A DNA stretch of 64,000 nucleotides from Cricetomys ansorgei (GCA_026225945.1 JAMJFZ010001657.1:1054001-1118000); one strand, 5' to 3'; shown: positions 9,458-20,994, numbered from the stretch's first letter. Program-made: numbers and translations. Notes: generated from the sequence alone by a model not told the origin.

Positions 9458-10058
9458 AAACCAATCTTTTGTGGGTTTGTGATTTTATTTGCCCACAAAG
9501 GATTCACAATTCTCAAAGGTGACACAGATTTCCAGCTTTGACTAGACAAACCGACTTGTACAGAGATTAACCCAGGCTTGGGGTTGGCCTTCATGAGTCT
9601 GTACTGCTGTCAGCTCAGATAGCTGGGTGGTGGCTTCTATTTGGTCTGTTGCCATTTTTACTAATTTGGAAATTTAAAAACAGCTCTTCAAGTTATTACC
9701 TTAGCTCCAGCTGAGAATCACCATTGTCTCTGTGCTATGGGGCCAGATTTCAGTGTGGTCTTGCAGCCTAGATGTTTCAGGCTGAGCCAGAAAGTAAGTC
9801 ATGGCTCATCCATTCCCTGTGCAGACACCACAGGAAGATCACATACTTTAGGCCTGACTGTCAGTCCTGTCGTGATCTGGGTTAGATTGTTTCTCTTTTC
9901 TGGATCATTTGTAAAATAAAGACATTATTTACTACTCAGAGCTGTTATTATAGTTGATATCAGGACTGGCATATCCCTATGGTACCTGAATTGTCTTTTT
10001 AAATTTTAATTGTCTCCTTGCTTTCATTTGTACTCTATCCTCAAAGGTTCAGTACAGT
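9458..10058. other. Unique sequence after the RE1 array
   Basis: No repeat or gene recognised. The array signal stops by 9460. A GAAAGTAAGT donor-like motif at about 9793 has no convincing acceptor partner. Confidence 0.45.
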
Positions 10059-10102
10059 GGTGTGTGTGTGTGTGTGTCTGTGTGTGTGTGTGTGTGTGTG
10101 TT
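10059..10102. repeat. (TG)n microsatellite
   Basis: About 21 TG units with one TC interruption near 10078. Confidence 0.95.
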
Positions 10103-10159
10103 TTGGGAAGAGCTCACTAGGGATCTATATCAGAAGTATTTATCATCCCTCTCTGCCTT

Positions 10160-10337
10160 ATTTTTGAGGCAGGGTCTCTCCCTGAACTGGAACTCATAGA
10201 TTGGGCTAGGCTGCCTGCAATTGTGCTTCCCCTTCACAGGCTCACCACACTGGCTTTTATGTAAGTGCTAGGGCTTGAAATCGGGTTTTATGCTTACATT
10301 GAAAGAACTTTACCTCACTGAACCATCTCCAGATCCC
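10160..10337 (-). repeat. B4 SINE (ID + B1 fusion)
   Basis: The plus strand reads TTTTTGAGGCAGGGTCTCTC, CTGGAACTCATAG and GGCTAGGCTGCCTG (B1-derived part), then GGGCTTGAAATCGGG and CACTGAACCATCTCC (ID/tRNA-derived head). This is the reverse of a B4. Confidence 0.8.
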
Positions 10338-10955
10338 TATAATGCTTTTATTGTATCAGTAAGTGAATTTTTGTTTTATAGGTGAGTTTTAATCTGGACC
10401 TTGTCAACTGTATCTTTCAACTGTCAAAAAGCGAATGTCCTGAGTTGTGGGGAAAATTGGACTTGAGTGACATTCTATAAGATACTTAAGACCCACATGA
10501 CCTAGAGTGTACCTAGTAGCGTTACCCCATTTCATCCTTCACAAGCCCTTCTATAGATGCTGTTACCTTGGCCAGAGCTCCAGACAGGCCCACTGTGGAC
10601 CCATAGGCCTTTATTGGTGCAGGGTGTGGAAAGGCCAGGTGATAGTGCTCCACCCTACTCATGGGTCTTAGTGCTTGGTCTGCACATCCTGGTCCTCACT
10701 GGCCCCTCCTCCCACCTGGCATTGCACGGTGCCTGGAAGAGGTATGATGTTTCTCTAACATGAAAAGCCCAGTTTGTAAACAAATGCCGGAGCTGATGCT
10801 GCCACCGCCCTCGCAGCAGATGGCTGTGCAGCTGCCCACTGGGTGGGGCTTCCCTGGGAGCAGAACAGACAGGCAGGCTCCAGGCTCTGTGGTGAAGTGG
10901 AGGCGCCCAGTCGGAGCCTAGGGGAGGAGGCGAAGCCACCTAGAAAAGAGGACTG
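10338..10955. other. Unique sequence with a conserved-looking patch
   Basis: No repeat recognised. The segment about 10755-10830 (AAAGCCCAGTTTGTAAACAA, then GGAGCTGATGCTGCCACC) looks like a constrained non-coding element, with a forkhead-like TGTAAACA core. That is an impression from base pattern only. Confidence 0.35.
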
Positions 10956-11147
10956 CACACCTCCTTCCTTTCTTCTAGGGCATGCCCCCGTGTCTGCGTC
11001 TTCCTCCCTCCCTTCCCACTAGGCTCCCTTTTTCCTTTCCTACTTTCCTTCTTCCCTCCTTATTTCCTTCCATCCTTCTCTCCCTTTGCTCCCAACTCCC
11101 CCCTCCCTTCCCAATTTCTTCATTTTTCTTTTTATTCCAGTGAGCTT
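10956..11147. repeat. Polypyrimidine (CT-rich) tract
   Basis: Nearly 190 bases are dominated by C and T on the plus strand, with CCTTCC and TTTCC runs, ending TTTTTATTCCAG. It could form a triplex or serve as a polypyrimidine tract, but I see no exon after it. Confidence 0.75.
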
Positions 11148-11679
11148 CCCCTTCCCGGGACTGGGATGAACATTACCCTCTGCAGTGATGCAGTTCAGCT
11201 GGGTAGTGCTGTGGCAGGGTGTCCATGCCTGGGAAGTAGCTGCGGCCTCTGTCAATAGGTGAAAGAACGCAGATACGCCAGGTGTGTTAGCCCGAGGCAG
11301 CCTCTTGCTCTGTGGGTGAGAGGCTAGGTGGGTTGGCCAGATGGACAGACCTGGACATGGAACTTAGCAAGCTGGGGCGTCTCTCCTCGCATGATTGACT
11401 GTGCAAGAGTTCTGGGCTTCGAGGCCATTTCCTGTCTGCTAAGTAAAAGTTCCGGTGTTAGAAGGACAATTGTCAAGTCAGGAGGAATGCGAGCAGTAAC
11501 TGAAGGCTTGCTTGTAGTAACCTCTACTGTGTCTTCTGTTGAAAGCACCCCAGAGGGCAGGCAGGCATTGTTATGGACTGAATGGGTGCCCTGTGCCTGG
11601 CACTGATGCCATGTGGATGTGCTGGTCTGGTGTGTGTGAAGAGGGGCAAACACTGGCACAACTGGACTACTGCTACTTC
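11148..11679. other. Unique sequence, nothing recognised
   Basis: Short opposing open frames only, with no repeat family. Confidence 0.45.
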
Positions 11680-11835
11680 TCATTCATTCGTTTCTTCATT
11701 TATTAAACATGTGGTTTCTGAGGTCCTACTATGTGCCAAGTCCTGCTAACGTCTCAGCAGTGAACAAAAGAATGGAAATCTCTCCCATGTGCACCCAAGG
11801 TGCCAGTGAGGAGAGGCAAAGAGATTGAGAGAGAG
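11680..11835 (-). repeat. L2 3'-end relic
   Basis: CATTCATTCGTTTCTTCATT, then CCTACTATGTGCCAAGTCCT and GCAGTGAACAAAAG follow the reverse complement of the mammalian L2 3' end, which normally closes in TGAATGAA. Confidence 0.6.
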
Positions 11836-14670
11836 TGCTAACGACAGAACAGCATGCGGGGTTCACGCAGACCACTTGGCTACCACTGCTTCAGGTGTAG
11901 CATGGAGAAAAAGCAGGAGTAGCTTCCCATGAACAGCAAAACTCTAGGGGCATGAGGAAGCTTTTGAACAGTGGCCTGGTGAGTCACGTTTCAGGACCCC
12001 ATAAGGTGTCTGTGATCTCAGGAGCAAAAGGGGTGGAGCCAGATAGTAGCCGGCAGTGGTACAGGAGAGCAGGAAGATCAGATAGGGAGACAAGTCCTCA
12101 GACCTGGGATGTGCGCCAGAGCTGTCATAGGCTCGTAGAAAGTGAGCCAGAGGTACATGAAGGAGCCCGGTGAGGGACACAGAGAATTCAGCCTCTTGCC
12201 TTGTCTTCTGCCTAGATACTTGTGAAGGGCAATGAGGGTTCATGCCTGGGCCACTGGCCAGCATGGGAAAGGAATAAAGGAAAAGAAGAAATGAGTACAA
12301 GGAATTCTGTGTGATTGCCAAGGGTGTTGTCGTATCAGTTCACACTTGCATCTGTCTTTGTGGGCCATTCAGACTCTGGAGGTCAGGGTCCAGGACACCT
12401 GCCCTTTCCCAGGAACTGTGCTGGGCACCCATTCCCCCATGGGCATCACCTAAGGGCAGCTGGGTATTGGTAGACCAAGGGTCAAGATGTGTAGAGAACC
12501 ATGTTCCCACCCTCAACATGCCCCATGAGACTGCAGAGCGTGTGTTCCCAGTGGCTCTCAGAAGTGCTTGTGAGCACCTGGCATTTCTGAGCAGTCAGGG
12601 AACTCAGTGGTTCAGCAATGTGGAGCATGGAGAGGAGATGAAGAAGGGAGGGACTTGTGAGAAATGTGATTGCAGCAATGTAGTATTCCCAGTAGATGCA
12701 TAAATAAAAGCCAGTAGCAATACCCTGGGAATGGTAATTGGGCTGGGCTTGCTCTGCCTCCCTAAGTTAGATGCATACTGCAAGATGCTTCCTGAAGTTG
12801 CGGCCTCTATCTGTCTAAGTGTCTTCCTGTGAGGGCATCCAGCGGGGGATGCTGATAAGAACACAAAGAAGTGGAATACATCAGGCCACAAATAGTGGGG
12901 ATTTCCGGTGTGGTTGCTGTTCTCCTGTGCTTGGCTGGGACACTGCATGGAGAAATGCATGAAAGAAATACTGTATTAACAGGCGGTTGCGTGTCCTGTG
13001 GCCCCTGGGCTGGGAAAGGACAGAGGTCATCTTGTCCCTCAAGGCTTTGATCACTCTCTGTACCATATATTCCCAGCGCCATGATGCCCCTCCCTGTCGG
13101 TAAGGCAGTGCTGTCTGTCTAGGAACCCGTGTTCACTCCAGGCCGGTCTGTCTGATGAATCCGAGAGGTCCCAGCGAAGCAGATGCTCGTTGGGGGCACC
13201 ACTAGCTGTTTGATGTATGGCATGGGGACCTTATGTGGCACATGGAGTAGGGGTGTCAGGCGGAGAAGCCATCGGCATTCACTGCCACGCGAGCTGAGCC
13301 TTGAGTGTACTAGCTACCCCCTCCGAAGCCTTCGAGGCCTGGCTTCACTGGTGCAGTTCTATCAAGATTCTAAGACTCGAGACCTCATCATCGGTCACTC
13401 ACCCTCAATACCTGACCAGATCCATCGCCTCTACCTATATGGCTCCCCACCCTGGCCTACCTCTCTCCCCCACTTCAGAGCCCCCCCCCACAACCTCACT
13501 GTCATCCCCTTGGATAGATTATCGTACTGCTTTACCAGGTATCTGGAGCAGCAGTACCCTTAATGCCATCTCGCACAGACATCCAAGAAAAACTTCTGGA
13601 CGCTGCCCTCCTCCTTCCTGTGGCTCCCAGCCTCCCCTGGGCACTCACCATTCACAGTGAGGAGACAGCTTGGTCCCAGCTGAAGTTTCCACTGGTTCCC
13701 CAAGGTCTTTGCACGCATTAGAGATGGCACCCATACTTGGGACACTCGAGGCTCTATTGGGCAAAAACCGTGGCTGTCCCTACTCTGACTTTGACCTACC
13801 AGTGACAGCATGCCATATTGCCCCGAGTCCTCTGCCTTCTCACCCTCTTGTAAGATGAGGCAGGGATTCCAGGCTGTCCCCGTCAGTGAGGGCAGATATT
13901 AGGCTTGCTAAAGGACAGGCAGGGAAGGTGAATGATAACAGTCCCATTCCAGAGCGTGGTTGACTGTGTACTAAGGAGTTTTTCAGTCAAGTTTGTGAGG
14001 CAGGGGAACCCCTCCTGCATTTGAAGGACTTTGGCCCAGAGGCCTAGGCGGCCCTGTGTCCACCCACATGCTCCAGGTGAGGTTGGTATATGTCTGTGAT
14101 GTAAGCAGTACTGGGAAGTGCCAAAGCCAAGGCAGTGCACAACCTGAACACTGGTCAGTGGTTAAATTTCCTGTCCAGAATAATATAGGCTGTCAGCTGA
14201 GCTTCACTGTTGGTTCTCATGGCTTCTAGCTGTCATAATTGGAGAGTTTAAGACTGAGTTACTCTGAGCTGTTTGTCTCTGCTCCAGCCTTGTTCAACAT
14301 TTACTTTCTGATGTGACTTGCCTGGGCCCACTGGGAAAGGCCATATCCAGAGGAGGGTGGGGTACACTGTCTCTCACATGCTGACTTCCTGTAACCAAGG
14401 CTGCCCTCCAAACACCAGGCCTGTCTTTAGAATTGGATACCTCGACTCCCAACATGAGCTTCCCACCATGCCTTGCTCTTCCTGAAGCAGTATTATTACA
14501 GCTTTGCAAAGAATTTAAGGAGAAAAAGCATGCATCTAGCCTGCACATGTTGTGGCTCAGTGGTTCTGAGGTTCACCATTTCCTGTGTGTCATTTGACAC
14601 CGCCCCCATGTGTACACAGGAAGCGTGGTTGAGGTCACTTGATTCTAGCGAGTAGAGAGACCTCTGGGCT
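11836..14670. other. Long unique stretch without a supported gene
   Basis: No repeat I can name. Several 80-130 codon frames overlap on both strands (for example 13183-13563 plus, 11944-12321 minus). None has a recognisable domain and they contradict one another. The C9 run near 13480-13488 is the only low-complexity feature. Confidence 0.4.
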
Positions 14671-14875
14671 GGTGAGAGAGCTCAGTGAGTAACAACACTT
14701 TCCATCAAGCCTGATGACCTGTGCTCTAGCCTCAGGACTCACATAGTAGTGGAAGAGAGAGCTGGCTCCCTCCCCCACCAACTTGTGTTCTGACCCCCAT
14801 ATGTGCACTATGGTACCCATGTACATGCACACACACACACACACACACACACATACTTGCACATACATACATACA
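14671..14875 (+). repeat. B3 SINE with (CA)n tail
   Basis: GGCTGGTGAGAGAGCTCAGT (head), CCTGATGACCTGTGCTC, GGACTCACATAGTAG and ACTTGTGTTCTGACC follow the B3/B2 order. A (CA)n run at about 14828-14852 replaces the usual tail. Confidence 0.85.
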
Positions 14876-15284
14876 AGTTCCATCCATCTAGTAGGCTGCC
14901 TTGCTCCCACTTCCCCAGTGGGGGCATGTTTATTGGAAAGGAAGCAAAGGGGAAATGAAATTTTGTGGACTTGGAGATGTTTTTATTTCTATCCACAGGG
15001 CTGTGTAAGTGGATCTTGGTCCCTGTGGGAATTCTCAGGACCAGAAGGCTAGAAACAGATTTGATCAATGAAAGCCATTTCCAGACAGAACAAGCCATTG
15101 ATAAATTCTAGCCCTGCCTGGTCAATCCAACTCATCTGTTTCTGGGAGATGTGGAGGGAAAAGAAAGGAAGAGGAAGGAAGGAGGGGTGAGAGGGAGGGA
15201 GGGGAGACAGGAAGGATGGCGCCTACCGGGAGGAGGCTCCTGAGCTGGGCCTCCCTAGAGTCTCTGCAGGCTGTCCCCCTCCTG
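14876..15284. other. Unique sequence with a GA-rich tract
   Basis: A purine tract (GGAAGGAAGGAGG type) fills about 15130-15215. Nothing else recognised. Confidence 0.5.
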
Positions 15285-15400
15285 CCCATGAATCTTTTAT
15301 TTCCGTGTCTGGGAAGGAGGAAGGGATGCAGATTTCTGTCTAATTAGTGTGAGAGGATCCGGGATTGATCTGAACTATGATTGATGGATTCATCCTAGCT
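15285..15400. promoter_or_regulatory. Conserved-looking block with homeodomain motifs
   Basis: The block holds CTAATTAG (15340-15347), a homeodomain core, and TGATTGAT (15378-15385), the classic PBX-HOX composite. It is free of repeats. Enhancer function is inference and rests on motif content alone. Confidence 0.3.
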
Positions 15401-15519
15401 CTGCCAGCAGGGTAGTGGGCGACCCCAGGAAGGGGGAGGAGGACTGGGCTGCTGGCTTCCTTAGCATGGGAGAGACTTTGAAAAGAAAACGGACCCTCTC
15501 TCCCCAACCTTTCCCCTCC

Positions 15520-15533
15520 CCTTTTATAAAAGG
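15520..15533. promoter_or_regulatory. Palindromic TATA-like element
   Basis: CCTTTTATAAAAGG is a perfect 14-base palindrome holding a consensus TATAAAAGG on both strands, preceded by a C-rich CCCCTCCC box. A second TATAAAGGG lies at 15637-15645. No initiator or CpG island supports a promoter. Confidence 0.3.
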
Positions 15534-15724
15534 CTAAGGAGTGAGAGGACCAGAACAAAAAACATGATATCCTAGGGTGGGTGGGGGGGGGGTCCTAGAA
15601 GCACAGTCCCTTAGGCAGTGGCAGGCCCTGCCAGGGTATAAAGGGTAGCAGGAAAGGGGCATGCTGGATTTTGGCCTGTAGGTGGCTCTGTTTGTCCCAC
15701 CCAAGGCCATCTGTTCTCTTCCAG

Positions 15725-15814
15725 CAGCATCGGCCCTGTGACCAAGCTCCCCTGCCGTGGCCGAGTGTGGAACATGAGGAGTGACCTGAAGGTCCCTCTA
15801 GTCACCAGAGTCTA
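15725..15814 (+). other. Exon-like block, 90 bases
   Basis: A good acceptor (TCTGTTCTCTTCCAG, with a tandem CAGCAG choice) and a good donor (CTA|GTGAGTGT) bracket exactly 90 bases. One frame is open throughout for 29 codons. I do not recognise the peptide. It could be an exon of an unannotated transcript or chance. Confidence 0.25.
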
Positions 15815-16560
15815 GTGAGTGTCTGTGTCCGGGAGAGTTTTATCAAGCTTGCCTTCTCACAGATCTTCCTAGAGTTCTAGACTGTCCCATCCAGAGTCTC
15901 TTAGGCCGTCCTTTCTGCTCCTCCCTAGTGCTTTACGCAGATGGGGAGACCTGGCCTGGGAGACGGACGGGTGACACCAGGGGGACATGATGGCCCATGG
16001 TGGACTCTGTCATGGCGCCCTGGCTCTGTCCGGATCTGTCTCTCGGCCCTGCTGGTTGCATCGTATAGCCAGGACTGGCTGATGCCATGCTAATGTTCCC
16101 ACAGGCTGGAGCCCACTCCTGATGTCCCTTTACTAAGATTGACATCCTGCAGGTGAAACTCGCAATAAGCAGTGTGAGTGGATCAAGGTAGTAGCTGGCA
16201 GAGAGCTCCTGTCTTGATGGCCAAAGCAGTTCTGACAAAGGTAAACCGAGGCACATGGCAAAGAGAATGTTCTTTCAGCTGCTCTGCAGTGGGTGCTGCC
16301 CTTGTGTACTAGCCTCGTGCCTGCTGAGCTTGCCCCTTGGTGATAACAGATGGCCTTTTAAACCTAACAAGGAAAGGCCTGGCCTGTGGAGTTGGTTAAC
16401 ATTTTGCTTTCCCATTTCTCACCCATTTCTAGATGCCTTTTGGGTCTAGCAGCTGGATGTGTTCAGTGCCAGCACTGGCATTTCCCTGGGGGGGGTGTTC
16501 TTAAACCTTGGCCTGCTGCCCCTGGATGCCCCTGATGCTGCTGCCACTCTGTTGCATTGT
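15815..16560. other. Unique sequence, nothing recognised
   Basis: No repeat family and no coding frame I can support. Confidence 0.45.
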
Positions 16561-16616
<56 letters not shown>

Positions 16617-16618
16617 GC
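16561..16618. repeat. (TC)n microsatellite
   Basis: About 24 TC units, followed by a short TG-rich patch to about 16637. Confidence 0.95.
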
Positions 16619-16637
16619 TGTGTGTGTATGTGTGTGT

Positions 16638-18339
16638 CTGGCTTCCGGGAAAAACTTCGTGGGTTAGTACGGTCTACCATGGCGGTCCCACAGGTTACTC
16701 TGTTTGAACCAGCCTCATAAAACTGGGGTCTTCAACCCTTCATCCTCTTAAGACTTCATGTCTTCAGCCTCTTTAGATTGGGGTTTTGGGCCCTTCTCCT
16801 CAGGATGGGGCCACCTGTGGAGGATCCTGTCTCTGCCACCCCCACCAACAGGTACTATGTCCACTTGGGCTATGTAATCGGACAGGAGTTTCTGCATACG
16901 AAAAGGCTAAAGAAAAGCCCCCACAGGAGCAGTTAGTTTGGAACCTTCTGTAGTCCAATCCTGACTCAGTTTAGGTGCCTCCCCAAGCTAGAATAAAGAG
17001 GCAGTGGGAGACTCTAGAAGGTTCCAGGCAACCCACAGGTCCTCCTAGCTATCAGACCTCCAGGTGAGGCTTTTTCCAAAAATAGGACACCTTGCAAATA
17101 AAGCACCTAGCCCAGAGAGGCCTCTTGGATGCCACAAAGCCAGACTTCACCTCACAGATGTTTCTGCAACCGAGGCTGGCCACATCTGCCTGCCTGGTGA
17201 CTCTACCCACTTGTCAAGGGAACACACACAGGGCTGGTCCTGATTCTGCCCTGATGGATGGATGCATTGTGCTCCTCTGATATGAGCTGCAGCCTGTGGT
17301 CTCAGGGCACCTGAGTAGCCAGTCACCTGAACCAGTTACTACTGAACCAGTTCTACTGTCAAGGGGATACTTAGGAGGTAAGTGAGGGACTGGGCGGTGG
17401 ATGCAGGACAGGAGGAAATGAAGCTGAGTCCCAGGGTTGGTCCAGGATGGGCAACCAAAGAATACCACCTATTCACCCAAGTAGGTTGGACACCACTGGC
17501 ACATGGAGACATATGTTAAAGTCTATGGGCTTCCAGAGTGACTCAGAAAGCCAGGACCCTTTGCCTGCTGATGCCTGTGGCCTGTATCCAGAATGTCAGA
17601 CACCCAATACCTATTTCTAATGCATCTTCAGGTCCATGCTGTCTGGGTGTGACCCTGGGGAACCTCTACAATGGGCCATAATGTCTTCCAGGAGCTGAAT
17701 GAAAGCCATCTCAGATGATCACATGACTCCATAGCTGCCCCCCCCCCCTGGTCTCTAGAGCAGTTTGCAGGGGGTAAGGGACAGACATCCCGGACTTGAG
17801 AAAGTTGCGTTCCGACCCTGCTCGAGCTGTCACACCACACACAACAAGGGCAGAGGTTGTTGATTTTAGAATTTTCTTACTGCTTGCATGTTGGTGATTT
17901 GTCTTCCACCTACAACTGCAATTTGCTTTTCCTGAGAGGTGGGGCCAGGTCTGCCATGCTTCCTGGTGTCTATCTAACACCCCAAATCCAGCTGGCTTGA
18001 CTCTGCACTTGCTTCCTGCCTACTTGCAGATCTGAATCACAAGGATACAGGTGGCTCTCAGGAACACTTTCAAAGTGTTTTCAGAGATGTTTCTGACCTT
18101 TCCTCTTCCTTTCCCCTCCCTCTAGCACTGCTGCCGGTAGAGCAGGAAGGTGTGATTGGGAGCTTAGATCATCCCAGCGAACAACACTTCCCAACAGGGC
18201 AATACCTGCCATGCAGATCTTCCTTGAGTCTGAAACAAACAGACATTATTTAGCTGCTCCCCCTTCCCAGTTCTTACCTACTCTAGTTAGAAATGGCTTA
18301 TCTATCCTGAGATGCCTGATGAGATCTGACTACATTTGT
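16638..18339. other. Unique sequence, nothing recognised
   Basis: No repeat I can name and no coherent gene. A C10 run lies near 17739. Open frames are under 90 codons. Confidence 0.45.
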
Positions 18340-18629
18340 GGCCTCCTTGGGAGGCAGGGCCTCTAAGAGGAGAGGTCATTAGGAGAGATCAATGCCTTTC
18401 TCACATAACTGGATTCATTCTCACTGGACTGGGGCCGGTTACCTCAGGCATGGGTTGTTTTAAAGGGAGACTGACCTGGTTCTGCTTCACATCATGAACA
18501 AAAGCAGCAAGGGGCCCTTGCCAGCACCAATGCTTCTAGACTAGTCTCCCTAAATAAATAGATCTCTTTCCTTTATAAATGGCGCAGTCTTGTAAATTCT
18601 GTCATAACAACAGGAAGTGAACTAAGACA
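18340..18629 (+). repeat. MLT1/MST-like MaLR LTR
   Basis: The closing half is diagnostic: CACATAACTGGATTCATTCTC, CACATCATGAACAAAAGCAG, a CTAAATAAATAG polyadenylation region, then AACAGGAAGTGAACTAAGACA. The 5' edge is decayed. It is older than the MT/ORR1 copies. Confidence 0.7.
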
Positions 18630-19239
18630 GTACTTCTGCTCTCTAGTACTGAAGTACACATTATGAGATCTCAGCATGGGATTTTGCCAATCTTTAATTC
18701 CCTCAAAGGGCACAGGGGCACTGGTGGAACAGGGGAGATGATAAAGCTTCCACAGAGTGGGGCAAGACCTGGATTCCCCTCTGGGTCATATGCCCTAACC
18801 AATCTATTTCCTTAGAGCTTGTTGGCAAATAGTTAAGACATAGGGCAGGCTACCTCTTGCCAGAGGCACAGTATGTAATATGACCAGCCAAGGAGGTGCA
18901 GAACTCAGCCCCACAGGCCTCAGAGGATCAAGATGTTCACATTGCAATATCCCCAGCTCAACATTGTTACTGGCTGGCTGGCTGCTCGACACAGGGTGTG
19001 TAAGAGACCAGAGGGTCCTGTGGTCCCTTTCTGGTTGCAGGGAGTAAACTGTGCAGCGTGGCCGGGACTACTTCTGAGAGCCTCATCAGCAGGGCGGTGA
19101 GCAATGAGCTCAGTGTTCCAGTCTGTAAAGCTGAGTCCTCCGGCATCACCCAAAAGCCTGTAAAGAGTGAGAAGAATGGTTACCACTGGCGTGTCTCCGG
19201 GGTTATTGTTAGAGCTAGTTATCCTACATTTGCTGCAAT
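18630..19239. other. Unique sequence, nothing recognised
   Basis: No gene. A weak MIR-like patch (GACCTGGATTCCCCTCTGGG at about 18768) is too short to call. Confidence 0.4.
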
Positions 19240-19408
19240 TATGGCTAAAGTTTTTAAAGCTTTAAAAAATTTATCCTTTGACAACGTCATACATATATAA
19301 ATATATAATGTACTTGGATCATATTCCCCCATCATCCTGGCTTATCCTCTCCTCCTCCTGCTGAACCCATTCTTTCCAAGTAGTCCCCCTCCGACTGTAT
19401 GTCTGTGC

Positions 19409-19455
<47 letters not shown>

Positions 19456-19952
19456 GCTGTATTTAATTAGGTTGCTTGCATGAGCATGGGTGTGGAATTT
19501 TACTGAAGCACAGGCAACTGATGGCTACAGTCCCTCTCCTCCTTCTTCCAGCAGCCATGAACTGCATACGGCTCTTCGGGGAGTAGTGGAGCCTCATGAC
19601 CTCCCTCCCCACCCATGTTGGAATGTGGATGGGCCTGGTCTTGTGCAGGTGGCCACAGCTGCTGTGAGTTTGCGAGTGCAATGGCCATTACGAGTGCAGA
19701 AGACAGCATTTCACCAGCACTGTTCCTGGCCCCCCAGCTCTCACAGTCTTTCTGCCTGCTCTCTTGCAGTGTTCCCCACACCTGCACGGCTTGATAACAC
19801 TGCTCCGTATAAGGCTGAACACCCAATGGTCACCTGTTCTCAGCACTTTGTCTAGTTTTGAATATCTGCATTAACTGTTGTCCTCCAAAGAAAGCAACTT
19901 CTCTGACCCGAGCCAGGAATAGCACTGATCTATGGTGTCAACATGAATGTTT
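19240..19952 (-). repeat. Rodent L1 (Lx-like) 3' UTR
   Basis: The plus strand reads the reverse of a rodent L1 3' end: an A/T-rich start, TTTGACAACGTCATACAT, then CTTGTGCAGGTGGCCACAGC, GAGTGCAATGGCCATTACG and AGCACTGATCTATGGTGT. The same family recurs at 45681-46500. Coding sequence of the L1 is absent. Confidence 0.75.
19409..19454. repeat. (TG)n microsatellite inside L1 3' UTR
   Basis: About 22 GT units, preceded by GTGCGC. Confidence 0.95.
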
Positions 19953-20150
19953 AGATTTATTTTTATTTTTAATCATGTGTGATGTATGTGCATGTGTGTG
20001 CAGTGCCTACAGAGGCCAGAAGAGGGCACTAGATCTTCTGGGGCTGGAGTTACAGAAAGTTCTGAGTTACCTCGTGGGTGCTGGGACTCGAACTTGGATC
20101 CTCTGCAAGAGCAGTAAGTGCTTTTAACTGTTGACCATCTCTCCACCCCG
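19953..20150 (-). repeat. B3/B2 SINE
   Basis: Reverse complement of a tRNA-derived SINE: GCCAGAAGAGGGCACTAGAT, GTGCTGGGACTCGAACTTGG (box B complement), and GACCATCTCTCCACCCC (head). It is abutted by the L1 3' UTR on the left. Confidence 0.88.
20016..20032 (+). promoter_or_regulatory. Candidate SINE-borne CTCF site
   Basis: CCAGAAGAGGGCACTAG fits 13 of 14 positions of the CTCF core (CCASYAGRKGGCRS). Rodent B2-class SINEs are known to have spread CTCF sites in this orientation. Other SINEs in the window have lost the GAGGGC core (for example GAAGAAG near 31075). Confidence 0.45.
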
Positions 20151-20224
20151 CCCCCAACACGAGTATTTAGAAAGTGGTTTGACAAGTTGCCTGTTCAGCA
20201 AATCAACGTGGTGAGTGCTTTTGG

Positions 20225-20400
20225 TGGTAAAATGAACATAAAAATGACAGTTTTAGCCATTTTTAACTATGCAGTTCAATGTCATTAAGTCCCCATTATC
20301 ATCTGACCTTCGCTTTGCAGATCTGAAACTGGGCATATGCCATCTGAGCTCCTGCTTCTCCCGTTCTCCTTCCAGTTGCTAGTTTAACTACCCCAAGGTT
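20225..20400 (-). repeat. L1M 3'-UTR relic
   Basis: AAAATGACAGTTTTAGCCA, TTTTTAACTATGCAGTTCA and GTCATTAAGTCCCCATTATC match the reverse of an old mammalian L1M 3' end (CTGAACTGTACACTTAAAAA type). Confidence 0.65.
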
Positions 20401-20426
20401 CATATTAATTTAAAAAAGGAAAATTA

Positions 20427-20566
20427 GCTGGATATGGTGGCATACACCTTTAATCCTCAAACTTGGGAGGCAGAGGCAGACAAATGTCTGTGAGTTCAAG
20501 ATCTGGTATTCATAGTGAGTTCCAGGTCAGCCAGGGCTACGTAGTAGGACTTTATCAAAAGAAGGT
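20427..20566 (+). repeat. B1 SINE
   Basis: GCTGGATATGGTGGCATACACC, GGGAGGCAGAGGCAGACAAA, and CAGCCAGGGCTACGTAG are the B1 order. A short A-rich end follows. Confidence 0.88.
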
Positions 20567-20572
20567 AAACTG

Positions 20573-20800
20573 GCAGCCAGAGAGATGACTCAACCGGTAA
20601 CAGATCTTGTAACGCAAGCCTTACATCTTAAATTCAATCCTGGGATCCACATGGAGGGGAAGAGGGAAGGGAGTAGAAGAGTAGAAGTAGAAAGTAGGAG
20701 AACCAACTCCATGAAGAAGCTTTCTGGCTTTCATAGACACACCATGAAATGCACATGTCCCCTCCACACACAAATAGCAAATACAAAAGATGCTGGAATG
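20573..20800 (+). repeat. B3-type SINE, diverged
   Basis: GCCAGAGAGATGACTCAACC, then AAATTCAATCCTGGGATCC (box B) and a purine-rich insert before CTTTCTGGCTTTCATAGAC. The insert is unusual for B3. Confidence 0.65.
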
Positions 20801-20994
20801 GAAAATTGGAAATGATGCATTTTAAATTTCATTCTATATTTTTTTCTTAGGCAATATAAAAAATGTCCTTAGTGGTAGAAACACCACTCTGCTACAGGAA
20901 ACACACGACTCAACACCAGAAAAGCCAAAACCTGTAGCCAAAGGCTCTTCAGAGCCTTCTGCATCCTCCTCCCTCAGGAATGGACAAAACCTGC

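Noticed and set aside
11130..11150. Strong acceptor after the pyrimidine tract (TTTTTATTCCAG)
   Set aside because: The next good donor is over 800 bases away and no open frame links them. The tract is better explained as simple sequence.
13183..13660. Two overlapping plus frames of about 120 codons
   Set aside because: Two frames of the same DNA are open at once with no known domain, which points to base composition rather than coding.
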